The translations under genes were made by a program, and so were the position numbers. Positions 22,096 to 33,231 of a DNA stretch of 64,000 bases are shown piece by piece; positions within the stretch are counted from its first letter, which is position 1, and the number at the start of each line of letters is the position of its first letter. The notes below the pieces were generated by a model that did not search any database, was not told where the DNA came from, and saw only the letters and a program-made list of their open reading frames with translations. Origin of the DNA: Cryptomeria japonica (Eukaryota > Streptophyta > Pinopsida > Cupressales > Cupressaceae); NCBI RefSeq assembly GCF_030272615.1, contig NC_081406.1:244459218-244523217 (forward strand), in the 5' to 3' direction.

Positions 22096-23650
22096 TTGGA
22101 ACTACGGGATAACATACCAAGTGGGGATCATAAAGCTGGATTCACCATAGAACTTAACAGTGCAGCATACTTCGAGGTGGATGCCAAACCTTTCAGCTAC
22201 AAAAATATAATAATAAAACATGGATCTTCCAATGAAAACCACATTGTGGCACTGTTTCATCCCACAAAAGTAAAAAGAAAGAGTGTATCCAATGGTGAAA
22301 ACCTCTCTGAGGTGCTTGAGGATGAAAGGTTTGACATTCTCCCTTCTAGTACATAGCAGGAACGATCAACAATTCTCATCGAAAAGACAAAAGAATACAA
22401 CGTGGGGACTCCTGAAACTCCTCACCACATACATCTGGCATCTCTTTTAACTCCAAAAGAACAACCTAAGTTTGTAGAGTTCCTCCAGAAGTGTCAAAAC
22501 AACTTTGCATGGTCATATGTAGACATGCCTAGTCTTGATCCAGATTTAGTCATGCATCACCTCACCGTAGCAGAAGGAGCCAAACCTGTCAAGTAGAAAC
22601 TTCACAAGATGCATCCTCAGATTGCGGTATTAGTCAAAGAAGAACTCAAGAAACTCCTAGATGTTGGTTTTATTAGACCAATTGATTATGCAAATTGGAT
22701 ATCCAATATTGTGCCTGTCGGCAAACCAAATGGGGGCATCCGTATCTATACTGACTTTAGAGATCTGAACAAGGCATGTCCTAAAGATGACTTCCCCTAC
22801 CAAACATTGACATAATAGTGGACCTAACAACAAGACATGCCATGCTTTCATTCATGGATGGCTTTTCAGGATACAATCAGATAAAGATCACACTAGAGGA
22901 TCAACATAAGACGGCCTTCACATGTCCACGGGGAACATACTGTTGGAATGTAATGCCTTTTGGTCTAAAGAATGCAGGAGTGACCTATCAAAGAGCAATG
23001 ACAACCATCTTTCATGATATGATGCATACTGTAATAGAAGATTATGTTGATGACTTACTAGAGAAATCACTCACAATAGAAGGTCATATGGAAATATTAG
23101 TGAGAATCTTTGACAAACTGGAACTATATCAGGTGCGACTCAACCCAAAAAAATGTGTCTTTGGAGTAACCTCAGGGAAGCTTCTAGGATACATTTGCTC
23201 AAGAAAAAGCATTGAGGTTGATCCTGCAAAGGTCAAAGCAATCATGGACATTCCACCTTCCAAAAATATCAGCCAACTAAGGACATTACAAGGGTGCCTA
23301 CAATCCATCCGAAGATTCATTGCACAACTGGCAGATAAGTGTCACCCTTTTACACACCTATTACACAAAAACATCTTCTTTCAATGGTATACCAGATGCC
23401 AACAAGCATTCAAGATGCTTAAAGACTATCTCATGAACACACCATTACTGATCCCACTAGATCCAAGTAGACCTTTATTACTCTATATCTCAGTAACAAG
23501 TACAACATTAGGTGTACTACTGGCACAACATAATGCAGAAGGGAAAGAGTGTGTTGTTTACTACATCTCTTGCACACTGGTTGGCTATGAACTCAATTAC
23601 ACACCTATTGAGCGAGCTTGCCTAGAAGTGATCTTGGCAGCCACTAAACT
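22096..23650 (+). pseudogene. Tat/Ogre-like RT and first RNase H (5' part)
   Basis: The RT domain reads MHPQIAVLVKEELKKLLDVG, NIVPVGKPNGGIRIYTDFRD, then after a break at about 22815 SFMDGFSGYNQIKI, FTCPRGTYCWNVMPFGLKNA and the catalytic IEDYVDDLLEKS. The thumb and connection follow (NPKKCVFGVTSGKLLGYICS, FIAQLADKCHPFTHLLHK). RNase H begins PLLLYISVTSTTLGVLLAQ and ends abruptly at ATKL. There the chromovirus LTR starts (23651). The reading resumes after that insertion at 31511. Stops near 22595 and 22814 show decay; the YVDD block is intact. Confidence 0.85.
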
Positions 23651-25244
23651 GGTGTAGGAGCACCCTTCCAAGCTCTTCCTCCTTCTTTTTTTTGTTGGTG
23701 TTATGCTTCTTTTGAAGCCATTGTATATAAAATAAAGAGACATTTTCTCATTTGTCATAGTTAAGGTCCTAGTTGAGCTCCTAGGGTCATAAGTCAAGAT
23801 TGAGATTTTCTTAAAAATAGAGGGTGTGTGAGCCTTTGAGGTGTTTAGGGGTCTTACATAGCATGGTGGTGTCCTTAAGTTGGCCCAATACGGGTCTAGG
23901 AGTCAAGAAAAGCAACATTGAGAAAGTTGCTCAAAAGTTGCAAAGGTTGCATGACAACTTTTAAAAGTTGTCAAGCAACTTTTTCACTTAGAAGCCAAAA
24001 TCTTTAGTTTGGAATGGACAACCCTAATATGGGCACACAGACTGAGGCAAAGGTATTATAAGTATTTGCAAACCCTAAATTAATGGGTTGGATGTCAGAC
24101 ATTGTACGGCCCAAGCAAAGAGACCTGACTGTGACTATTTTGTTGGTTACTAGTCAATTTGTGTGAAGCAACCAAGCAAGTTAATGGATTGATTTTCCTG
24201 CAAAACTGAGTGGAATGTCTTCTATGGTGTAAATAATTTCATTGTGAGCAATTATATTAGGTTTTTATTTGCAGTTTGAGTGTGTTTGTAAATAGTTTGT
24301 AAATTGCCTTCCCACTGTCTATTTTGGGCTGGTTTGTGCAAATGGATGCATAACTCCATTCCCCATTGTGGAACCACCATGAAACCATGGGGAATGAGAG
24401 TACAGACCTTGTACCATAGTTAAATGCAATCAGGGCCCTTGAAAATGTAGGGAGGCCATATAAAGACCCACATCTAGGTGAGACTGAACAATGCCCGACG
24501 AGGAAAGGTCAAGTTGTAGAGGTCTTGGAGAGCAAGGTTGGTCAGAGGAGAGTGCACCCTTTGGAGGAGGTGTAAAGGAGTGTGTGAAGCACCACTAGTG
24601 TGAAGGTGGAGCCTCCACCAATCCAAACTAGGTGGCTACAACACAAAACATCCACTGTGACCCAGGCATACCATGAAACCCTCACAAAACCCTTAAAAAC
24701 CCCAAAAATTCGCCCAAGGCACTGTATGGCCACTTGGAGGCCCAAAACTAGAGAAATCCTTGAGCCCTTTCCAAATGAATGGTAGTCCATTTTGGGAGTT
24801 TGGGTAGTTTTTGCATCATTTGTGAGAGGGAGCCCTAAAGGACCAGGTAGGAGGCCTAATTGGTCCTAATCCTTGTAGCCCTATTTTGTAGGCAAAACAC
24901 AAAATAGTGAAATCGGTAAGGAGTTGAAGGCTTGAAACTTCTTGAGGGTACATGGATGGATGTAAAACATGGTTTAAGACCTGTCCTAACCTTGCTAGGA
25001 CCTAGGAAGCAGTAAAACAAGCCAAGCCCTTATTAGCCATAGTAAGGGGTTTTGAGTCTCATGAGTAGGTGAGACCTTAGGAGCAGCATTATAACTCATT
25101 GGTGGGTGGATTGGGCATGGTCAGGGGATTCCTCAAGCAAGGGATGTCCTAGAGACCCTAGGGTGTGAAGAGAACACCAGGTGATCCAAGGGAAGGATCC
25201 AAGAGCATAGACTAGGCTAGTCTATCCCAAACCCCATCCCATCA
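23651..25244 (+). repeat. Chromovirus 5' LTR
   Basis: The 1594-bp segment begins GGTGTAGGAGCACCC and ends ATCCCATCA, followed by the PBS. A TATA-like CATATAAAGACCC lies at about 24457. It carries about 35 bp near 23845-23880 (AGGGGTCTTACATAGC) that the 3' LTR lacks. Confidence 0.9.
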
Positions 25245-25247
25245 GAT

Positions 25248-25260
25248 TGGTATCAGAGCC
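25248..25260 (+). other. Chromovirus primer binding site
   Basis: TGGTATCAGAGCC is a perfect match to the plant initiator tRNA-Met primer consensus, 3 bases after the LTR end. Confidence 0.92.
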
Positions 25261-25285
25261 AGGTTAAAGATTTGTTGGACCGTGT

Positions 25286-26500
25286 ATGTCTCTATATACT
25301 AGTGAATTAGTAGGGGAGAGAAGAATGATCAGTAATGCAGAGCTAGCTAGGGAGGTAGAAGAGCAGAAGGATAAGAATAGACTCCTTGAAGAAGCTATGA
25401 GTGAGATAAGGGATAAACTGCAAGAAGTGGTGGATCAGAGGACACAAGGACCTTGGGGAGAAGACACCAAGGACAAAGGCAAGAAAACTATAGACATAGA
25501 TGACATTATACCTGAACCAGATCCCTTGTTTAATGAAGAACCTTTTGTGAAGGCTATTAAGGCTTTGAACACCAAAGCTTTTGAAGGATTACCACATTTC
25601 AGTGGAAGGATGGACATTGACACTGTCATGGAATGGATTGAGGGCATGGAAAACCACTTTGAGTGTGAGGGAGTGACAGAGGCTCACAAGGTTAAAGTTG
25701 CCAAATCAAGATGAAGGGGAGCAGCTTTGACATGGTGGAAGTACCTGCAAGAAGAGAGAGTTAGTATGGGGAAGCTACCTATTGCCACTTGGAAGGCCAT
25801 GGTGAGAAAGATCAAAGAGAACTACTTACCAGAGGATTATGAAGTCCAACTTCATAAGAAGAGACAAGGATTGAAGCAAAAAGATCTTGATGTGACCTCC
25901 TACACCGAAGAATTTCAAAAACTTTGTCTTAGATCCAAATTCCAAGAAGATGAATCTATTAAGGTGGCTAGGTATCTAAGCGGCCTAAAGTGGAACATTC
26001 AAGAGGAGATAAGCCTATGGACTCCTACTACTGTTCAAAAATGTCATCAGCTTGCTATCAAGGTGGAAGAGAGGAACAAAAGGAAAGGAGACTCCAATAA
26101 CAAGGGTAGAGGCAGAGGTAGAGAACAAATGAATCACCTAGGTGGTTACCAAAGCAAGGCAAATGAGCAGAGGAATCAAGGAGAAGCCAAGTTGACTGAA
26201 CATGGTAGTGAAACCAATCTCAGAGGGTTCCATTCTAGAGGGAGAGGTGCACAAGGTGGTCCAAGTAGGGGTAGAGGTACCGACAGAGGTAACTCCTACT
26301 TTGCAACTATGAAGTGTTACAATTATGGACAATTGGGACATTCGACATATAGATGCCCTGACAAGCCTACCTCATCAAACAGTGGAAAGAGGGTTGCTTA
26401 TGCACATGAAGACTCTTCAAGCAGTAAGACACCTGAAGTGGACCATATTAAATCAGAGATTGGAGAAAATCTGATGTTCAATAGGGTCTTGATAAGATAG
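25286..26500 (+). pseudogene. Chromovirus gag
   Basis: A start at 25286 (MSLYTSELVGERRMISN) comes soon after the PBS. An N-terminal coiled coil (EVEEQKDKNRLLEEAMSEI) leads to the gag core FSGRMDIDTVMEWIEGMENH, a stop at 25712, TWWKYLQEERVSMGK, SYTEEFQKLCLR and VARYLSGLKWNIQEEI. An RG-rich stretch (GRGRGRE, RGRGAQGGPSRGRG) follows. The zinc knuckle reads CYNYGQLGHSTYRC, so the second cysteine of CxxCGxxxH is replaced by tyrosine. The same frame continues into protease. Confidence 0.88.
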
Positions 26501-27241
26501 CTAGTCAAGAATGAACCTAAGCATAGGAGAGCATTGTTTAGGGTGAGATGCAAGATTCTTAGTTAAGTGTGCAATGTGGTAGTTGATTTAGGCTCAACTG
26601 ATAACATCATATCAGAAGAGGCAGTTAGGAAGTTGAAACTTACAAGGATACCCCACACTAACCCATACAAGGTGACATGGTTGAACCATGAGCAGAGTGT
26701 GCTAGTCAATGAATAGACTTGGGTGGAGTTTTATATTCGAGGATACAAGGATAAGATCCTTTATGATGTGTTACCTATGGATGCCTGTCACCTATTACTA
26801 GGTAGAACCTGGCAATTTGGTAGGAAGGTGATCTATGATGGAGAGGAGAACTCCATTTCATTCAAGAAGGATAGCAAGACTTTTAAGATTTAGTCTTTGA
26901 CAGAGAATGAAGAGGGAACTTCAAGAACACCTAGTGTCTCATTGGCTACTGGTAAAGAGTTCTTAAACTTGCTACATGAGGAGGAGATAGTGAAGTGTGC
27001 CATCTTTGTGAAGCCAAAAGAGGAAGAAGATAAGTTGCAGGTAGATGTACCCAAGGAGGCAAAGCAAATGTTGCAAGAGTATAAGGACATAGTGAGTGAT
27101 GGAACACCTGCAACACTCCCACCAAGAAGGTCTATAAGTCATCAAATAGACTTTGTTCCCGGAGCATCCCTACCTAACAAAGTTGCATATAAGCTCACAC
27201 CTGATCAGAATAAGGAAGTAGCAAGGCAAGTGTAGGAGTTA
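26501..27241 (+). pseudogene. Chromovirus protease and protease-RT linker
   Basis: The protease reads NVVVDLGSTDNIISEEAVRK (active site D-L-G-S) and PMDACHLLLGRTWQFGRKV. Stops at about 26561, 26714 and 26890 interrupt it. The linker (TENEEGTSRTPSV to VARQV) approaches RT with DFVPGASLPNKVAYKLTPDQ. A stop at 27233-27235 separates it from the long RT stretch. Confidence 0.8.
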
Positions 27242-28777
27242 GTGGAACAAGGACTGATTAAGAAGAGCATCAACCCATGTGCAGTCCCGGTAGTGCTAGC
27301 ATCCAATAAAGGAGGTAAGTGGAGACTTTGCACTGATTCAAGGGAAATCAATAGGATCACCATAAGGTATAGGTTTCCTATTCCTAGAATAGAGGATTTA
27401 ATGGATTGTTTAGGAGGTGCTATGTATTTCACCAAATTGGACCTTAAAAGTGGTTATCACCAGATTAGAATCAAGGAGGGTGATGAGTGGAAGACTGCTT
27501 TCAAGACCACGGAAGGGTTGTATGAATGGCTTGTGATGCCATTTGGACTCACCAATGCCCCAAGCACCTTCATGAGGTTGATGAATGAGGTGTTAAAGGA
27601 TTTCATAGGCAAATTTGTGGTGGTGTACCTAGATGACATTCTCATCTATAGCAGAACCAAAAAAGAGTGCCTTGAGCATTTGAGGTTAGTCTTAGAGAGG
27701 TTGCATGAGGAGAAGTTATCCATCAACCTAGAGAAGTGTGACTTCTTGAAGCAAGAGCTGGTCTACTTAGGATTTGTGGTGTCTAAAGGAACCTTGAAGA
27801 TGGATCCAAGCAAAGTGGAGGCAATCTTGAATTGGCCTGCACCTAGAACAGGGACTGAAGTTAGGAGTTTCCATGGATTAGCTCAATTCTATAGAAAGTT
27901 TGTGAGGAACTTCAGTGGCATATGTGCACCAGTCCTTGACCCCATAAAAGGAGGCCTTAAAACTAAGTTTAAATGGACTGAGCAAGCTGACAAAGCATTT
28001 CAATTGTTGAAGCAGGAAGTAGCCACAAAACCTATCCTTCTCCTACCTACTTTTGATAAGCTATTCACTTTGGAGTGTGATGCAAGTGGAATTGTAGTAG
28101 GGGGTGTATTGAGGCAAGAGGGAAGACCTGTGGCATTTCTTAGTGAGAAGCTCAATGAAGCAAAGAAGAAGTACTCGTCCTATGACCTAGAGTTGTATGC
28201 ATTAGTGCAGTCCCTAAAGAAATGGAGGCATTACCTACTTCCAAAGGAATTTGTGGTGTTCACAGACAATCAGGCATTGAGTTACATTAACACTCAAGAG
28301 AAGCTTAGCAATAGACATTTGAAATGGATGGAGTACCTCCAATCCTTAACCTTCACCATCAAGCATAAGAAGGGGCAACTCAACAAGGTGGCAGATGCAT
28401 TAAGAAGGAAGTTGTTGATAGTTCAAGAACTACAGTTGCAGAGCATGGGAATAGAAGGTTTCAAGGACCTCTATGAAGGATATGAAGACTTCTCATCAGC
28501 TTACAAGGTTTGCAAGGAGTTTGAGAACCATTTCCATGGTGAGTATGCAGACTACACTCTCCAAAATGGTCTCTTGTTCAAGGGTAATCAGTTGTGTGTA
28601 CCAAGAGGATCCATGAGGGAAAACCTCATCCAAGAGAAACAAAATGGCAATTTAAGTGGACACTTTGGAGTCAACAAAACCTTGGATTTAGTACAGAGGT
28701 ACTATTATTGGCCAAAGTTGCCAAGAGATGTGAAGAGGTATGTGGAGCAATGTGGTGTATGCCAAAGAGAAAAGTGA
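27242..28777 (+). pseudogene. Chromovirus RT, RNase H and integrase zinc finger
   Basis: This is an open stretch of 511 codons. RT blocks are VPVVLASNKGGKWRLCTDSR, FTKLDLKSGYHQIRIKEGDE, LVMPFGLTNAPSTFMRLMNE and the catalytic VVYLDDILIYS. RNase H has LFTLECDASGIVVGGVLRQE, SSYDLELYALV and FVVFTDNQALSYI. The integrase N-terminal finger is GHFGVNKTLDLVQRYYYWP...CGVCQREK; the position usually holding the first histidine of HHCC reads Q (EKQNGNLSGH). A TGA at 28775 ends the stretch. Confidence 0.92.
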
Positions 28778-29923
28778 GGATCAAGCAATGCTGGTGTCTA
28801 TCAACCATTGCCGATCCCAAATAGACCTTGGGAATGTATAAGCACAGACTTTGTAGTAGGACTTCCCAAGACAAAGATAGGTATGGACAACATCTATGTG
28901 GTAGTAGATAGATTTTCCAAGATGAGCCATTTCATACCATGTAAGACTACACATGATGCTAGCTATGTTGCACATCTCTTCTTTAAGGAGATTGTTAGGA
29001 TTCATGGAATCCCTTTAAGCATTGTTTCAGATAGGGACAACAAGTTCATGGGCCATTTTTGGCAAACATTATGGAGGAGACTAGGAACTAACTTGTCATT
29101 TAGCTCAGCTTAGCATCCTCAAACCGATGGTCAAACTGAAGTTATCAACAGGGTGTTAGACAACATGTTGAGGTGTTTAACTAAGGAGTATGGATAGACA
29201 TGGGACCTAATCATTCCTCAAGCAGAGTATGCATATAATGATAGTGTGAATAGGACCACTGGTAGAATTCCTTTTGAGGTTGTGTATGGCAGACATCCAA
29301 GGGGAGTATGTGAGTTGAGAGACCTTGGTACTTTCGAGATGAAGAGTGGGCAAGCAGAGGACTTCACTCAAACCATCAAGGAAGTTCAAGAGCAAGTCAA
29401 GAAAGCCATCGTTGAATCCACTCAAAAACTGAAAGCAAAAATGGATGAGAAAAGGAGAGAGGTTCAGTTCAAGGTGGGTGACTATGTGATGGTCCACTTG
29501 AGCAAAGCTAGGATGCAAAGTGGTAAGCCTACCAAACTGCAAATGAAGAGGGTAGGACCTTGTAGAATCCTGTCAAAATATGGTGAGAATGCTTACAAGG
29601 TTGACCTGCCTTCAGATTTGGCTATATCACCAGTCTTTAATGTTGCTGACCTGATCATGTACAGGGGTGAGATAGAAGGGAAGACTGAGAACCAAGCCAA
29701 TGTACTGCAGGACCTAGATGTTAATGTCTTACCACAGGTGAAGAAGCCTATAGCAAAGGAGATCTTGGAATCCAAGGTGAAGAAGTCCACTAGACACCAG
29801 GTCTACATGGAGCACTTGGTGAAATGGGTAGGCTAACCTGTGTCTGAAGCAACTTGGGTGGAGGAGAGCAAGTTCAAGACACTTGGCATAGGCTCGGCTC
29901 TCATCTCTTCTTCTATTTCTTAG
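28778..29923 (+). pseudogene. Chromovirus integrase core and chromodomain-like C terminus
   Basis: The integrase core blocks are [29 protein letters not shown] and, after a stop at 29111, HPQTDGQTEVINRVLD, giving the D-D-E triad. A stop near 29195 follows. The C-terminal part (KVGDYVMVHLSKARMQ, FNVADLIMYRGE) ends in YMEHLVKWVG then, past a stop at 29834, PVSEATWVEESKF. That is chromodomain-like and places the element among the chromoviruses. Confidence 0.85.
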
Positions 29924-29944
29924 CTATGTGCAGAGGGGGAGTAT

Positions 29945-31504
29945 GGTGCAGGAGCACCCTTCCAAGCTCTTCCTCCTTTTTTTTTTGGTGTTATGCTTCT
30001 TTTGAAGCCATTGTATATAAAATAAAGAGCCATGTGCTCATTTGTCATAGTTAAGGTCCTAGTTGAGGTCTTAGGGTCATAAGTCAAGATTGAGATTTTC
30101 TTGAAAATAGAGGGTGTGTGTGCCTTTGAGGTGTCCTTAGGTTGGCCCAATATGGGTCTAGGAGTCAAGAAAAGAAACATTGAGAAAGTTGCTCAAAAGT
30201 TGCAAAAGTTACATGACAACTTTTAAAAGTTGTCAAGCAACTTTTTCACCTAGAAGCCAAAATCTTTAGTTTGGCATGGACAACCCTAATATGGGCACAT
30301 AGACCAAGGAAAAGGTAGTATAAGTATTTTCAAACCCTAAATTAATGGGTTGGATGTCAGACATTCTACGGCCCAAGCAAAGAGACCTGACTGTGACTGT
30401 TTTGTTGGTTACCAGTCAGTTTGTGTGAAGCAACCAAGCAAGTTAATGGATTGATTTGCGTGAAAAACTAAGTGGAATGTCTTCTATGGTGTAAATAATT
30501 TCATTGTGAGCAATTATATTAGGTTTTTATTTGCAGGTTGAGTGTGTTTGTAAATAGTTTGTAAATTGCCTTCCCACTGTCTAGTTTGGACTGGTTTGTG
30601 CAAATGGATGCATAACTCCATTCCCCATTGTGGAACCACCATGAAACCATGGGGAATGAGAGTGTAGACCTTGTACCATAGTTCAATGCAAGAAGGGCCC
30701 TTGAAAATGCAGGGAGGCCATATAAAGACCCACACCTAGGCAAGACTGAACAGTGCCTGGCTAGGAAAGGTCAAGTTGCAGAGGTCTTGGAGAGCAAGGT
30801 TGGTCAGAGGAGAGTGCATCCTTTGGAGGAGCTATAAAGGAGTGTGTGAAGCAAAATTAGTGTGAAGGTGGAGCCTCCACCAATCCAAACTAGGTGGCTA
30901 CAACACAGAACATCCACTGTGACCCAGGCAGACCATGAAACCCTCACAAAACCCTTAAAACCCCAAAATTCGCCCAAGGCACTGTACGACCACTTGGAGG
31001 CCCAAAACTAGAGAAATCCTTGAGCCCTTGCCAAATTAATGGTAGTCCATTTTGGGAGTTTGGGTATTTTGTGCATCATTTGTGAGAGGGAGCCCTAAAG
31101 GACTGGGTAGGAGGCCTAATTGGTCCTAATCCTTGTAGCCCTATTTTGTAGGCAAAACACAAAATAGTGAAATCGGTAAGGGGTTGAAGGCTTGAAACTT
31201 ATTGAGGGCACATGGAAAGATGTAAAACATGGTTTAAGACCTGTCCTAACCTTGCTAGGACCTAGGAAGCAGTAGAACAAGCCAAGCCCTTATTAGCCAT
31301 AGTAAGGGGTTTTGAGTCTCACGAGTAGGTGAGACCTTAGGAGCAGCATTGCAACTTATTGGTGGGTGGATTGGGCAAGGTCAAGGGATTCCTCAAGAAA
31401 GGGAAGTCCTAGAGACCCTACGGTGTGAAGAGAACACCAGGTGATCCAAGGGAAGGATCCAAGAGCATAGACTAGGCTAGTCTATCCCAAACCCCATCCC
31501 ATCA
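29945..31504 (+). repeat. Chromovirus 3' LTR
   Basis: The 1560-bp segment begins GGTGCAGGAGCACCC and ends ATCCCATCA, matching the 5' LTR apart from a gap of about 35 bp and scattered substitutions. A purine tract AGAGGGGGA (29932-29940) lies just upstream and is the likely plus-strand primer. Confidence 0.9.
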
Positions 31505-31510
31505 TAAACT

Positions 31511-31945
31511 AAGGCATGGCTTGGGGGTAGGCATTCTGTTTATCACACCTTAAGGTGACAGCATCCCAAAGTCTTACAGGCTCACCTTTCCATGCACAAA
31601 AAACATAGCAGAGTATGAGGCCTTGATCACAAGACTCAGGCTAGCCATAAAATGGAAGTTACAAGAACTGCAAGTATATGGAGACTCCCAACTGGTCATT
31701 CGACAAGCAACTAATGAATATCAAACTAAACATGACAAACTCATGCCGTACAAACAAATGGTGGACAATCTAAAGGCATCATTCACTACTATCACCTTTG
31801 AGTAGATACCCAAAGATCAAAATCGAGCTGCTGACGCTATGGCTACCATTGCATCTCTCCTAGATCTTCCACAGAATTCTACACGCTACGAGTTCTTCGT
31901 AGAACAGCTTTGGATTCCCGCTTATGATATCCCCGAATCGAGATG
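31511..31945 (+). pseudogene. Tat/Ogre-like second RNase H (continuation after nested insertion)
   Basis: After the target duplication the reading is KLRHGLGVGILFITP, then SYRLTFPC, AEYEALITRLRLAIKW, LQVYGDSQLVIRQATNEY and QNRAADAMATIASLL. This is the additional plant-type RNase H typical of Tat-lineage elements, placed after the first. The join KLRH to GVGILF is too short for the normal connection, so the end of the first RNase H and the start of the second have been deleted. Stops at about 31592 and 31803 interrupt it. Confidence 0.75.
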
Positions 31946-33231
31946 ATATCTTGCCTTATCGGTTCTGAATCCCCATGGTACAATGAGTTATACACCTACC
32001 TACGCAATCACACACTTCCTCCTAACCAATCGAATAACCAACATAAAACCTTCATTTGCCAAACTGGTCGATATACCAATATTGTTGAAACCCTATACCA
32101 ACGCAGTCTTGATGCTACTCTCCTTCGATTTCTGGAACAAGATGAGATAACAAAGGCCTTGGAAGAGGTACATGAAGGAATTTTTGGAACTCATGCAAGC
32201 AGTTTGTCACTAGCCAAGAAACTCCTACACACTAGATACTATTGGCCATCCATGGAAAAAGACTCCTACTACTTTGTCAGAAAGTGCAAAAAATGCCAAG
32301 TTCATGGAGACCTGATACATGCACCAGCACAAGAATTGCAACCAATCACAACACCATGGCCCTTTTGTCAGTGGGACCTTGACCTTGTGGGTAAAATCCA
32401 TCCATCTTCATCCAACGACCACAAATTCATTATTACCGCCATCGAAATTTCACAAAGTGGATTGAAGCTGTTCCACTTACCCAAGTCACCAGCAAGTAGA
32501 TCACCTCATTCATCCTCAATTACATCATCTGTCGATATGGTGTACCCATGTCCATCATCATAGATAACGAGCTTCCATTCAAAAATCAGGATGTTCGTGA
32601 GCTCTATGAGAAATTTCACATCCAACACCTCTTTTCCACTCCCTATTACCCACAAGGAAATCATCAGGCCGAAGCATCAAACAAGAACATATTAAGAATC
32701 CTTAAGAAGACAGTCAATGATGCCAGTCGTGATTGGCACGTTCAATTGAATCCAACACTATGGACGTACCGAACTAGCATTCGAACCCCTACAGGCACAA
32801 CTCCCTACTCACTATTCTATGGAGCAGAAGCTATCTTACCTATTGAGGTCGAGATACCATCTCTGTGGGTTTCCTTGCACAATCTCATAGATGATGAAGC
32901 ATATAGAGTATCCCGTCTTCAAGATTTAGAGCTACTTGATGAGAAGTGACAAGCTGCATACAATCACCTCAAAGCCTATCAACAACGCATGAGCAGAAGC
33001 TATAATCATCAAGTTAGACCTCATACATTCGAGGTAGGTGATCTTGTTCTTCGAGAAAATCCTCTTAACCAACCAAACCGAGAACATCAGGGAAATTTTG
33101 AATCAAATTGGTTGGGTCCATATGTTATTACTATTGTATTTGGGTCTAGAGCATATCAGTTGGCTACTTCAGAAGGAGAACCACTAGCAGATCCGATCAA
33201 CAACATGCACCTCAAATGGTTCTATACATAA
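31946..33231 (+). pseudogene. Tat/Ogre-like integrase
   Basis: The zinc finger reads EVHEGIFGTHASSLSLAKKL and YYWPSMEKDSYYF with CKKCQVHGD. The core begins WPFCQWDLDLVGKIHPSSSN and frameshifts near 32445. It resumes in another frame at 32548 with IIDNELPFKNQDVRELYEKF (second catalytic D) and PQGNHQAEASNKNILRILKK (catalytic E). The C-terminal part follows a stop at about 32947: HTFEVGDLVLRENP, then SNWLGPYVI, ending at MHLKWFYT and stop 33231. Pol therefore ends here. Confidence 0.85.

Larger units (their letters stand above)
23651..31504 (+). mobile_element. Nested Ty3/gypsy chromovirus with both LTRs
   Basis: An element of about 7.85 kb is flanked by TAAACT (23645-23650 and 31505-31510). 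Removal with one copy rejoins the outer RNase H reading as ...ATKLRH. Internal order is LTR, PBS, gag, protease, RT, RNase H, integrase, chromodomain-like end, purine tract, LTR. All coding blocks from 25286 to 29921 lie in one frame and are broken only by stop codons. In a 395-base sample of the two LTRs I counted about 15 substitutions (roughly 4%), so the insertion is fairly old but clearly younger than its host. Confidence 0.92.
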
